Source of the DNA: Agelaius tricolor
Lineage: Eukaryota; Chordata; Aves; Passeriformes; Icteridae
Length of the DNA stretch: 64,000 nt
NCBI GenBank assembly: GCA_023055355.1
Contig: JALJCS010000001.1
Coordinates: 52,023,381 to 52,087,380 of the forward strand
Reading direction: 5' to 3'
Below, piece by piece: positions 12,301 through 23,587 of the stretch (position 1 is the first letter of the stretch; each line of letters starts with the position of its first letter). The translations under genes were made by a program, and so were the position numbers. The notes under the pieces are model-generated. The model had not been told where the DNA came from. It ran no database searches and saw only the letters and a program-made list of their open reading frames with translations.

Positions 12301-15300
12301 GCCTAATTCTACCAAGGTGTGAAGTGAAGCATCAGTTGAAAGATAGGTCTCCTTACATTGCTGTCTCTAATATTAGAATAACATAATGCTGTACTGCCTG
12401 TGAATTAAAAATAGAAGATTCAGTCTAGAGATGAGTAGGATGAATAAAATACTGCTTTAGTAGATTAGCAGTGGGACTAGGATGAATTGAAAAACCTTGC
12501 ACCAAATACCTTATTACCCTAAAGTCCTACATAATCAACAGTGGATTCTCTATCTCTACATCTCAGAAATAGCATCTCTGTATTAATGAAAAAAAACCAC
12601 AACCCCCCCCTAGTAATTTCAGTAATTTCAAATTGTCTTTCAAGGAACATTTTTATACATAATACAGACAAATGTTAAATGACATAAATCACATGCATGC
12701 ATATATTATTAATTATCATGTATACTAATCCTTTCAGAATTTTTTTTCTTATGTTTAATACTTTTTTAACTTACACTTCCTTTTTTGTTTTTGAAATCTA
12801 CACAAAAAGTCAACCAAAAAGTGCATGGGAGGAAAAATAGCATAATTTTTCCGATATGTAAGTAGAAAACTTCTGTGAAACTGCCTTTTGAAATTGAAAT
12901 AGAATTGAAGCCACCTGTGACAAGGATCTTTATCTGAGTTTGGCATTTATCCCAAATAAGAGTTTGACATGATATTCCAAAGCATGGAGAATTCACTTAG
13001 AAATATTTACAAAATAAGACAAAAGAGGGGCCAAGAGACAGGACTAGGTTCTGATGTAACATCTACAGTGTTGAGAGTAGAGGGCATGGGCCATTACTCG
13101 TGTTATTGGTCAGTAAAACACCAATGCATTCATATGACAGGTAGAAAGTCTAGAAAAGCTTCTAGTCGGGAATGAGTGTGGTTTTAATTTCATATATATT
13201 ATTTTATGATTACTATATGTCTGAAATGAAACTTTGTAGTCTTGCAATGATGGTGTAGTTGCCTGTCAGGTGCATTTTGCTTGTACTCTGAAACGAGCAG
13301 CAAACCCCACAAAAACTGAAAGTGGTGTTTTCAGTTTTGACTGCTGGGTCAGCAATGCTGGGATGTTTGACCCCCAAAGGCTATTGCAGATGGAAAATGA
13401 AGTGCTGCATTTTCAATTTTCCCCTTGCAATAATCTTGCTTTTTTTTCCAGAAATGGAAATATTTTGTAGTAAAATGCCTGTCACTGAAGTGAATGATAC
13501 AAAATTTCTAAGCCATCAATTGATGAAAAAAGTGAAGCTAAGGAATGGTATAGAAAATAAAAACTGGCAGCCAGTAAAACATTTCCGTGTGGAAAAATTA
13601 TTCTACTGATCATTCCACACATATATGACATATCTGCATTGGCAAAGCCTTGGGCCCTATGGAATATTCCCTGCTAGTGTGCCACATAACTTCCTGGCAA
13701 GCATGTGTGGAAAACAGAACTGGGAGGAACTTTTTTTTCAATTTATCTGTCTGATTTAGGATCTACTGTCTTTAGATGTTCCCTACAGGGTGTATTCTGA
13801 ATTCTTAGTCATATTAGGTGAGTAGATCTTCAGTGTATAAACCCATATCTGAAAAAAAATTTGGCATCAGTATTCATTTCAGTGTGTGAGTGATTTTTAC
13901 ATACCATAAATTTTTTCCTGTGCCTGTATATTATTATACTGTAGGGCATTATTTCTGTGCAAGTTATTGCATTTTGTATATGCACCTTGGGACATGTTAG
14001 GGCACATTTTCTAAAAGAGTTGATGCATAAATGAGGCTGTTGAACCATTACTGGTGAAATATCGAGGAAGGTTTTACATAAGGAGATTATTATCTCTAGT
14101 GTGGACAGTGCTGATTTGCACTCTTGAGTATTAAATATTCTTAATTCTGGCAGTTGATTTGACCTGATAATTAGTTAACAAACTGAGAGGTCAGGTATTT
14201 GCTGTCTGCATGAGTTAATGGTGAAATACATCATGAGTTTGCCAGAAGATTTTAATCAATTTTAAAAGCTGTAAGGCAAAGTTTCTAGGGCTAGGTGCTG
14301 GTACTTACTAGTTTGCTGCTCTTTACAAATACTTGTAAGAAAAACTATTACAAATGAGCTGCAGTATGTTTGGATACTAAACACCTGCATAAAGCGAAGT
14401 ATTTCTTCTCCACCTTCTCTCATCTGTGTGTGTGTGCTCCCTTAATGATCATTTCAGTGTTGAGTCATTTTGTTTCCTCTTACTTGTATTTTAGGTATGA
14501 AGTAACTTAATGTACTAGCAATCAAATAACTTTTAATATGCTGCTCTGTGTTGCTTTTAGAATGTGCAACATTCAAGCTGTATATAAATGTCCCTTGACA
14601 TTTAACTTATGTATATGGTTAATTTTTGCAACATTTAATAGCTTGAGATAAAACATAAAGGTTCTTAAAAAAGAAATCAGGACTATTATGTGCATGCAAA
14701 GGTCCACAACATATATCAGTTGTTTTTTAATATCTGTTGTTTGAAATATTCTTTGTATACATAATGGAAGACTTTGACTCAACAAAATACTTAAGCATGT
14801 GTTTAAGCTTATAGCAAAGGACTTTTCACCAAGATTTCATTCCAAATATTCATTAAAGACAAAGACAAAGCTCCCTCTGATTTCAAGAAGCCAACATTTC
14901 AAACTGTGGGAAAATGTAGAAAATGTAGTTGTGAATTTAATTTATGTATACATTAAAATAATCTCTGTGTCCAGATTCAGAAGCTGCACTGCATGTGTAG
15001 ATTTCCAGTCATGAGATCTGAGCAAATCAAACCATACCTTAATCAGTGATATACATCTTCTTACCTTGAGAAGTTCATAGTGGAGGCTTCAATGGCATAG
15101 CCACCAACCAATTTGAAGTCAGTAAAGCTATTACCGTGCTGTGCACTGACGACACATGCAGGGAGCTACAGAGGCAAACACACATACCAGTACTCTGACC
15201 ACACAACTGGACACATATCTGCTCAGCCAAAGAACAGGAAACTATGCAGGAGAAACCATGCATAGGTCTGTGCACCATGGTCCAGGACAAGACCAAATTT

Positions 15301-18300
15301 ACAAACAGTGGCTTGACAGTGACTGCATTTTGCCAGGTGACATCAGGTATCTCCCTACTAGGGAGGGGGTTGTGAAAATATGCCAAAGAAAAGGAATGAT
15401 GCAGAGCAACTTATCAGACCTCCTAATTTCTTAGAGCTTTGCTTGGAAAAATTATTCTATGGATGAGACCAGGATAGACTCTTGTTCTGGTGAGTCACCA
15501 GTTGTTTTTTTGTATGCTGAAGACCTCCTTCAATAACTCAGTGAAGAGTACATCAACAACACAGCAAGAATGTATGGCATTTGGTGCCACTTCAAGCAAG
15601 TGTTAGCTTATTCTCCCTTTCCATTTTCTGCCACATAATAAACAGAACACGTTCCTCCCTATTCTATGGCCCTGGATCCACAAACCTGTAGGAAGTGCAA
15701 AATGCTTAGGTGTTACTCCTGAAAAAATGTAACATACTATTCCAGACAGTGCTGAAAACATAAATCAGAATAAATGTCCTTCAGAGCAGTAAGAAAGCAT
15801 ATTAAAATGGGTACTTTTGGAAGATGTCCATACAATTTGTCCCACATTTGAGAGACCTTTAGACACAAAATCACAATTGAGTTTTATAAAGCCTCCTTCT
15901 GACTAGCAAAATTTTTAAAGTGTAACATAATCTAAACTTAAAGCACTGCCAGATAAAATGTACAGAGTGTTGTGGAACTGTTAATGCATAGAATACAGTA
16001 GATGAAGTACGGAATGCAGAACTTAACGAAACTTGTTCACCAGACAAGGGTATAACACATGAAGCTGTGCAAGACAGCAACTAAGGAAGCAAGCCAATTT
16101 TTGGAAAGCTAGTTAAAATGTTTATGCAAGTTTCTTTCCACCTCAGAATCTACAGCAATTACATTAAGTTAGAGAGTTTCTCATGTGTAATGAAAGTCCC
16201 ACTATCCAAAAATTCAGTGAATGTGATTCATTAGCTACTCACAACTTAACCTAAACACAACCATTAAGTATTGAATAGCTACTTTGCTACTTGACTTCAA
16301 AAGACTTTGTTTGGATATGTAAAGCTCCATAACATTTTGTGTTATAACAGGGATAGAGTACCCTAGATAATGTGAAAGAGCATAAACTTGTAAATGTGAA
16401 TATGTTTCATTCTGGGAATGTGTATATGACACAGCCTCACCTAAGTTTTTTTGCTGCTTGACAATATTGCAAATCTGGTTTTGAACTTTAGAGTAGTGAA
16501 CAAGAAACACCAGTATCATAACAAGCTGTCATTTATCTGATAAATAATTGTTCTCTTGGTCCAAATTTGTTTAAAATATACAGCAGTTTAATCCATGGAA
16601 TCTTATGGGGACCATGGTTTTGTGGGCCCTTCTGAGTCTCTTATAAGTAAAACTGATATAAAACTGACTTAATGTGATATTTCATTTGAGCAATTTGACA
16701 GAAACTTGATCTTTTCCTCATGTCTCAGAGTGAAGAGTGTTGCTGGGACATCTGTCAGGACATGCTCAATAGACAGAAAGGGTTTCTTTTGAAGGGACAT
16801 CTACCTGATGATTATTCCTATCTACTTCCACAGGGAGGCTGTTTGGCCACATTTGACTTCAGAAATTTTGTTAGAAATATTAAAGGAAGTGATGCATTCA
16901 TACATTGAAATTATCAGCCAAATTAATCCCTTTACTTTTTTTTTTGTAAATAGATAATCTTAACAGGAAAGAAAGTTTAATAAACTAAAGCCATTAAATG
17001 GCAGATTGGGAATTTGCTGATTTCATTATCACTTAAAATGATATAAGTCTCATGATTTATTTCACACTTTACAACAATGAGCAACTATCAAGTGAATTCT
17101 CTAAAAGATAAAGCATATAGAAAGACACAAGCAATTTTTGATATCACATCTCTGAAACCAATAGAACTGTTGCCCTTGCCCTCTGATGTAAATAAGGAAT
17201 TCCTAAGCTGGCTAAAGTTCATTCTTGTTTTTCTAGTATACTATATGTTAGAAATGGGATACAAATATTTTCTTTTTATCATTTAGTTATGTATTTCCTC
17301 CGTGTTCCTTTGTTTCTTTCATAGTTCATTTTAGTCTTTTTCCCCTGTTCCCTAAAACATCTCATTCTGAAGGGAAATTAGAGTTTCTTCTAGCATGCTT
17401 TTAACCCTTCCCATTACTATATTTTTATGCTTTTAAAAATTACATTAGGCATTTTTCATTAACCTTTTGCTCTCATAGGGTCTTTTTTCCCCCATAAGTG
17501 ACATCATGGCTATTAAACCAGAGCAACATAATTGTTAACTGGGATATAACCCTTGCATCGAGTAAAATAAAACCCAGTAAGGCAAAAATTTTTATTTTTC
17601 TACTTTGTTTTCAGTCAGATTTTTGGTATTAGTTTTAAGAGGAAGCTTTCTGCTTTAAGGGATTTGATGATCAGTAACTGATAAATGTTAATCAGTGTGA
17701 GATTTATAGAGCTTCTGGAGACTGCTATGAGAATCTGAAAGCTGAATCTTAGATGATATTCGCCCACAGCTCTGGCATTGTGGCATTGCAGCATTGCCCC
17801 TAATACATAAAGAACTTGAAAGAAAAGAATCAAAAACGAGTGTAGTAAAATCAATCTGCCAGTACAGCATCCACTGTAGTCTCCTCATCACTGCTCTCAG
17901 GGAGGAGGAATGTTAGTGATCACTCACAGTTAGGGAGCAGCCCAAAAATAGAAGTGTCTGTGGTTGAACAAAAAGTCTGTGAGGAAATGATGAGAATTGA
18001 ACAGGGCCAAATGAGCATTATATAAAAAATATCAGCAAAAGTTGCCCTTTAAATATAGAATTTTTCATCCACTATCTGGTGTTTGCACAAAATAGACAGT
18101 AAGCAGTTCACCGCAGTTCTTAGGCCTTAGTAAAACATTAAAGTGAGATTTAAATCAGTGACACTAACTTTGTACAGTATTGTCTTAACAAATTTGTTAC
18201 AGATTTTCTTATTCTGCCCTTTCCCTTCATTTCAGCTGGTGAGAAACACTGGTGCTGTTATTCCTCAAGGGCTGGCTGACAAAGGTCCATTATCATGTAT

Positions 18301-19408
18301 GAGAAGGAGAAATGAATGCAGTGAAACCTGGACACAAACATTTCTTTCCATCTTTGCAAATTTCTTTATCCTACATTTTTAATTTTCACCATTACTGAAA
18401 AGATAGCTTGTGCACTCACAGTTTTGTCTCCAGGGTGAACTTTCCAGCTGTCCTCAGCATAGATTACTAACCTATTCATTAGCCTTTGATCATAAACCTG
18501 ACCAGTTTGCCTTGAGACATCTTTCTGGATTTGATAGCCACAGTTTCAATTTCTGACGAACAGCTGGAGGAGGAAGAAGCTGAACTGACTGAGCAGCAAA
18601 TAAAGATCTTTTTACAAGACTATCCTATGCTATACAGACTATTTAGTATGTGGGCAGCAGACTTGCAAATTCGTCTGTCAGCATTGCTTTTGAATATTTT
18701 TTCAGACAGATAACACTAGTGACACCTTAATGTCTTTATCAGTCTTGGCTCAGTGAGGGGAAAGTCGAACTGTAACATCATGTTCTCCTGCTTATTTTTC
18801 TGCCAGGATCAAACTGAAACAGGAGACATCCCTTGGCTTTAAAAATATATACCAGAATTTTTACTAAAATGACTTGATATTGTCATTGAGTTTTCTCTAA
18901 CCATAGCTGAAATATTTGAATTCCAGAAGAATCATGTGTAATTACACTGAAGCAGAAGATGAAATTTCTGACATCTGAGAATGACTGAGAAGCTTCAGGC
19001 AGAAATCAAACTGTTATTAGCTTTTTAAGTACTTGTTGCCACATTGACTTATATGTGATCTTTATCACAGTCCCATATACAAGACATGTTTCCTTCTGAA
19101 AGACTGGTGCCAGAGAGCTTCAGTGTTTGCATGTCTTCAATGATGACAGCACTCAGTTCTGAGGTCATGCCTGGGCATGCTTACTGGGAGTTGTTTCTGA
19201 GCTGGAACATTTCACTTAAGAATAGTAGAAATGACTGACAATAGGGAAAAATAAAAAGAGAAAGCCAAACAACCCTAGCAGTACTAATGGACCTACTGCT
19301 TGCAAAAAACCTGTTGAGGATTCAGATGGGAATTGTCTGTGGGTAAACTCTGTGTTTCCGAGCCGATAAGCTAATGAAGTGTTAAATCAAGAAAACAAAC
19401 CCAAGAAG
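9347..19408. other. About 10 kb of apparently single-copy AT-rich DNA
   Basis: I recognise no gene, CR1 or LTR. Small open frames at 13270-13609, 15156-15434 and 18531-18713 show no recognisable domain. An exon-like segment lies at 15065-15165 on the minus strand. Much of the stretch is A/T-rich with homeodomain-type ATTA cores (for example 9660-9720), which may be simple base composition. Confidence 0.6.
15065..15165 (-). other. Possible 101-bp exon, minus strand (unproven)
   Basis: On the minus strand an acceptor ending TTTGCCTCTGTAG precedes 15165, and the donor TCTCAAG/GTAAGAAG follows 15065. The segment is open in frame 0 for 33 codons (LPACVVSAQHG at the start, ASTMNFS near the end) and leaves two extra bases. 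I do not recognise the peptide. A second minus-strand frame over the same stretch is also long, which weakens the argument from openness. No flanking partner exon was found. Confidence 0.2.
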
Positions 19409-19602
19409 GTTTCTTTTCTTTTCTTTTCTTTTCTTTTCTTTTCTTTTCTTTTCTTTTCTTTTCTTTTCTTTTCTTTTCTTTTCTTTTCTTTTCTTTTCTT
19501 TTCTTTTCTTTTCTTTTCTTTTCTTTTCTTTTTCTTTTCTTTTCTCTTTTTCCCTTCCCTTCCCTTCCCTTCCCTTCCCATCCCTTCCCGTCCCTTCCTT
19601 TT
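19409..19602 (+). repeat. (TTTTC)n pentamer tract passing into (CCCTT)n
   Basis: About 24 near-perfect TTTTC units run to roughly 19530, followed by slightly broken units to about 19549 and then about ten CCCTT-like units to 19600. The whole tract is pyrimidine on the plus strand. Long lysine/glutamate/arginine or phenylalanine/serine frames across it are translation artefacts. Pure purine/pyrimidine mirror tracts can adopt triplex structures and vary in length between individuals. Confidence 0.97.
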
Positions 19603-20212
19603 CCCCGAGCGTGAGACAAATGTAAATCTTCTTGGTAAGGCACAGTGAAATTAGGGATGAATGAAGGCAATATTCTTGGAAACTGAGTCTCCCCAAATGT
19701 TGCAAACTGCAAAAGCCCTTTGCAGCTGGGTGGGTGACAGATGTTATATGTTTCCATTTTTTCCCTCAGCATGAGTTTTACCAACACGGAGTCTGAGTAG
19801 GATTCTCTTCAGTACCTTGCTGCCACTTTTAATGACAAGGCTACTTTTTAACATCTTTGCCTTCTACACTTCTGGCTGCACTCTCAGTTATTTCCCTCCT
19901 CCTTGAACTGCCTCACCCCAAGCTGACAGTTTAATAGATATATTGTAGCATGTAGACTATGATAAAGAATTATAGCAGTAGAAATTGATGGCGAATAAAC
20001 TAGTGCTAAAAGATATGGAAGGTTCAGCTGGGATTTTGTGTAGAAAGATAATCACACTAACTTGGCTGAAGATGTGTTTGAAATGTAAAGGGTTTTTTTC
20101 TGCTACTAGAGACAGAGGAAGTAGCATTGAGCTTCCTAAAAGATGGACCAAAAATCCCCATGAAGGCAAATAGAGAGGCGGGTGACCTGAGAGGAATAGG
20201 CATGCTTCTGCT
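19603..20212. other. Unannotated spacer between simple repeat and LTR
   Basis: About 600 bases with no recognised gene or repeat. Open frames of 60-70 codons overlap on both strands and show no domain. Confidence 0.55.
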
Positions 20213-20489
20213 TGTTTGTGTGGAGTATTGTACAGGTTTTGACTGGGACAGAATTCTTCACAGAATCTTGTATGGTGATATCTTTTGGATTTCTGACCAA
20301 AATGGTGGTGATAAGAACTCCTCAGTTTGGCTCCTGCAGAGCCGTGCTTACACAGCCCTAAGGTTTTTCATGCTGCTCTCCCAGGGAATGGACTGGGGTG
20401 CAAGAGAGACTGGGAGAGGATCCAGCCAGGAGCACTGCTCCCTGATGACCAAAGGGATAGCCCATACCATGGGACATCGTGCTCAGCAA

Positions 20490-20495
20490 TATAAA
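20490..20495 (+). promoter_or_regulatory. LTR TATA box
   Basis: TATAAA inside the LTR at 20213-20799, upstream of its ATTAAA signal, as expected for an LTR core promoter. Whether it is active today cannot be seen. Confidence 0.6.
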
Positions 20496-20675
20496 CTGAG
20501 GAAAGAAGGAGGAAACAGAGACTGTTCAGAGTTAAGGCATTTGTCTTCCCAAGTAACTGTTCCATGGGACGGAGTCCTGCTTTCTGGGACATGACTGAAC
20601 TCTTGCCTGCCTTTGGAAAGTGGTAAATGAATTTCTTGTTTTGCTTTGCTTATATGCACAGCTTTTACTTTGCCT

Positions 20676-20681
20676 ATTAAA
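20676..20681 (+). terminator. LTR polyadenylation signal ATTAAA
   Basis: ATTAAA lies about 185 bases after the LTR TATA box and about 120 bases before the LTR end, the layout expected for the R/U5 side of the LTR. Confidence 0.55.
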
Positions 20682-20856
20682 GATTAATCTACCTCAACCC
20701 ATTTTCTCACTTTTAGCTTTGCAATTCTGTTGCCCATTTCACTGAGGGAGCAAGCAAGCAGCAGTGTGGGACTGAGCTGCTTTCTGGGATTAAACCACAA
20801 GAAAAACGAACAGAAACAAGAGCTTCCCAGACCTGCATAGTTGGGGTGGCTTTTCT

Positions 20857-20960
20857 ATTTTTTTTTCTTTTTTTGTTTTGGTTTTTGGTTGGTTGGTTTT
20901 GATGTTGGGGTTTTTTTGTTTGTTTGGTTGGTTGGTTTGGTTTTTTGCCCTTTTTTTTTT
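20857..20960 (+). repeat. T/G-rich low-complexity tract
   Basis: T runs alternate with GGTT and GTTT units (GGTTGGTTGG, TTTGTTTGTTTGG) and end in a run of ten T. It is low-complexity DNA, possibly grown from a T-rich tail. The apparent small proteins on both strands are artefacts of the composition. Confidence 0.9.
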
Positions 20961-21115
20961 ATGGTGGCAAAGCACCAAAGAGAGCTGGGTGGCCTTTTCT
21001 CAAGAGAGATTCCATCAATGGCACTCTGTATGCCCATATTTTAGACAATTTTCCAGGAAATAAAATCAAGACTTAAGTTAATTTGAAGTTCCATCTCTAG
21101 ATTCATCAACTTTTA

Positions 21116-21558
21116 GAGTCCAGAGAAGGGCCATAAAGGTTGACTGGATGGATGGAGCACCTCTCCTATGGGGAAAGGCTAAGAGAATTGTGACTGATCA
21201 TCCTGGAAAAGACAAAGTTTGGGGTGACCTAATTGCAGCCTTCCAGTACCTGAAGGAAGCCTACAGAAAAGACAGACTATTTATGAGAGAATGTAGTGAC
21301 AGGGCAAGGGGGGATAGTTTCAAACTGAAAGAGGGCAGGTTTAGATTAGATATTAGGAAGACATTTTTTACTGTGAGGGGGAGGTACTGCAACAGGTTGC
21401 CCATGGAGGTTGTGGATGTCCCATCCCTGGAGGTATTCAAGGCCAGATTGGACAGGGCTCTGAGCAGTCTGGCTAGTGGAAGGTGTCCCTGCCCATGACA
21501 GAGGGGTTGTAACTAGATGATCTCTAAGGTCCCTTCCATTCCAAACTATTCTATGATT
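21116..21558 (+). mobile_element. CR1 LINE 3' fragment, plus strand
   Basis: It begins in the conserved segment for the end of ORF2 (GTCCAGAGAAGGGCCATAAA) and keeps a 116-codon frame (21148-21498) for the C-terminal part of CR1 ORF2, downstream of the reverse transcriptase core. Recognisable peptide pieces include LIAAFQYLKE, GRFRLDIRKTFFTV and VDVPSLEVFKARLD. The 3' end reads AACTATTCTATGATTTT, the CR1 tail. It is 5' truncated and belongs to a subfamily different from the nearby full-length copy. Confidence 0.92.
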
Positions 21559-21689
21559 TTACCATAAATATCTCAGCATTTTAGCCAAGCTGCAGGTGAC
21601 TGGTCTCAACTTTAACAAATTCAAATATCAGTGTTTCACAGTGCACTAGTGCAGCCCCACCTTTAATACTCCTCATAGTTTAGGCCGCT

Positions 21690-22070
21690 TCAACACAGGA
21701 AGGACATCAGACTGTTAGGGTGTGTCCAGAGGATGGGAACCAAGATAGTGAAAACCATCAAAAGCAAGATTTATGAAGAGTATCTGAGCCCATTTGGTTT
21801 GTACATCTTGAGAAGAAAAGGCTGAGGGGTGCCCTCATCACAGCTTCCATCTTCCAAAATGAGGGCAGCAAAGATGGGAGGGCAGATCCCTTCTCTCTGG
21901 TGAGAAGTAGGACATGAGGCAACAGAATAAGTAATGCCAAGGGAAGATCAGATTGGACATTAGAAAAAGTCCTTCAAAAAGAAGGTGGTTGGTGATTGGA
22001 ACCAGCAACCCAGAGAAGTGGAAACAGCATGAAGCCTGCCAAGAAATCAGTGAGCACCTGTATGAAATTG
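21690..22070 (+). mobile_element. Older CR1 fragment, 5' half (split by insertion)
   Basis: A diverged CR1 3' region: CATCAGACTGTTAGGGTGTG, the GAAAAGGCTGAGGGGTGCCC block, GATCAGATTGGACATTAGAA and a weak CAGCAACCCAGAGAAGTGG block. It stops where the 5' tandem array of the long CR1 begins. A matching 3' remainder appears right after the long CR1 at 26551-26655. It looks older than the inserted copy because no coding frame survives. Confidence 0.75.
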
Positions 22071-22297
22071 GTGAGTCAGTGAGGAGCTAGGGGTGGAGAT
22101 TCCTGTGTTGCTGCTGAGTGGCTGATTATAAGCAAGTGAGTACATTGCCATTGTGAGTGAGTGAGGAGCTAAGGGTGGAGCTTCCTGTGTTACTGCTGAG
22201 TGGCTGATTGTGGGCAGGTGAGTGGATTGCCATGTGAGTCAGTGAGGAGATAGGGGTGGAGCTTCCTGTGTTGCTGCTGAGTGGCTGATTATAAGCA
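22071..22297 (+). repeat. 81-82 bp tandem repeat at CR1 5' end
   Basis: Three units start at 22071, 22153 and 22234 with GTGAGT(C/G)AGTGAGGAG; the first two are 82 and 81 bases and the third is partial. Each contains GGGGTGGAG-type sequence, TTCCTGTGTT(G/A)CTGCTGAG and GTGGCTGATT. They differ at a few positions, so the array predates or accompanied insertion rather than being a very recent expansion. By position they could be promoter monomers like those of some other LINEs; that role is inferred. Confidence 0.9.
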
Positions 22298-22510
22298 GCC
22301 TCTTGGGAGCACCGTGACCTGGAGTGTGGCAGCCTGGCATGCTCAAAGAGGTGTCTGGTGAGTGTCTAGGGCGTATAGAAGGCAGGTTGCACGGCAGTTC
22401 GCACAGGCAGGCTAAGCAGGCAGGATTCCCAGCTCTCTTGCTAGTAAGTCATCCTCTGTGTTCTTTGTGGTCTTTCTGCTTCCTGGTTGTGTTTGAAGTG
22501 TCTGTTTGTA

Positions 22511-23585
22511 ATGGTTTCTACACAGTCTAAACTGTGTCTGGTAAAAGTGTAAGTGACCAAGTTGAGCCCTCCAAAAAAGATGTTTCTCTACAGACCCATC
22601 CGTGCCCAGAGTGTTTGAGGTTATCGGTGGCTTCAGGGAGTGTGTTGTAGGAGACCTGCCTGCGGTGTGAGCAAGTGAATGACCTCCTTTCACTGGTGAC
22701 TGTGCTTTGGGAGGAAGTTGAAATGTTAAGGAGTATCAGGGAAAGTGAAAGGGAAATAGACTGGTGGAGCTTGGCCCTTCCATCTTTAAGGTAGGCCTCT
22801 GACCGAGAGACGGAGGACTTATATGCTCCCTGCTCTCAGGCAATAGAAGGGCATCTGGTAGATGAAGAGGAGTGGAAATGGGTCCCTACTTGGGGAGGTA
22901 ATAACAAAAACTCCTCCCCATCCCCATCATCCAGCTAGGTACCACTTCAGAATAGGTATGAGGTCTTGGATCTAGAGACCCAACTAGATGATTTAGGAGA
23001 AAATTGTCTGCCCTGTGAACCCCCCAATTATGTTTCATCTGTAAGATGGATCACTACCTCTAACATCAAGAAGAAAAGGAGGGTAATTGTAGTAGGTGAT
23101 TCCCTTCTGAAGGGAACTGAGGGCCCCATGTGTCACCAGACCCATCCTACAGGGAGGTCTGCTGCCTCCCTGGGGCCTGAGTACAAAATACCACTGAGAG
23201 ACTTCCTGGGCTGATTCAGCCCTCTGATTATTACCCACTGCTGATACTCCAGGCTGGCAGTGATGAGACTGAAAAGAGGAGTGTCAAGGCAATTAGAAAG
23301 GACTTCAGGGTACTGGGTCAGGTAGTTGATAGGGCAGGAGCACAGGTAGTGTTCTGCTCAGTCCCTTTGGTGGTGGAGGAAAATGAAGAAAGAAACAGGA
23401 GAATCCGCATCATCAACAAGTGGCTTAAGAGTTGGTGTCATCAGCAAAATTTTGGATTCTTTGATCATGGGGAAACTTCTACAGCATCTGCTCTGCTAGA
23501 ACCAGATGGGGTACATCTCTCTGTTAAGGGCAAAAGGTTTTTAGCTCATGAACTGGCAGACCTCATTGAGAGGGCTTTAAACTAG
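22511..23585 (+). pseudogene. CR1 ORF1 remnant (coiled coil plus GDSL esterase-like)
   Basis: ORF1 of CR1 encodes a nucleic-acid-binding accessory protein with an esterase-like (SGNH/GDSL) domain. One frame shows a CLRC pair at 22657 followed by a leucine/glutamate-rich, coiled-coil-like stretch to about 22770. The same frame has stops at 22792-22794 and 22936-22938, then continues to the motif VVGDSLLKGTE with GDS at 23095-23103, the expected nucleophile-serine block. A stop at about 23212 and a frameshift follow. The C-terminal part resumes in another frame (23349-23585) with the DGVHLS block at 23505, the expected Asp/His pair, and ends LIERALN, next to ORF2. The true start is unclear; 22511 is only the first plausible ATG. 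Clearly non-functional. Confidence 0.85.
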
Positions 23586-23587
23586 GT

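Larger units (their letters stand above)
20213..20799 (+). mobile_element. Solo ERVL-type LTR, plus orientation
   Basis: The stretch matches, from memory, a common avian ERVL-type LTR. It has a TTTTGACTGGGACAG-like block near the start and ACCAAAGGGATA in the middle. A TATA box (TATAAA) lies at 20490-20495 and a polyadenylation signal (ATTAAA) at 20676-20681. The end reads GGGATTAAACCACA. The order TATA then poly-A signal gives plus orientation. No internal retroviral coding region is attached, so it is a solo LTR left by recombination. The 5' edge is uncertain by about 15 bases and I found no convincing target duplication. The 155-codon frame inside is not a gene. A second family member lies at 43094-43639 in the opposite orientation. 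Confidence 0.8.

Noticed and set aside
19371..19787. Open frames of 64-138 codons on both strands
   Set aside because: Translation of the (TTTTC)n/(CCCTT)n tract, not protein genes.
20127..20594. 155-codon open frame, plus strand
   Set aside because: Lies almost entirely in a noncoding ERVL-type LTR.
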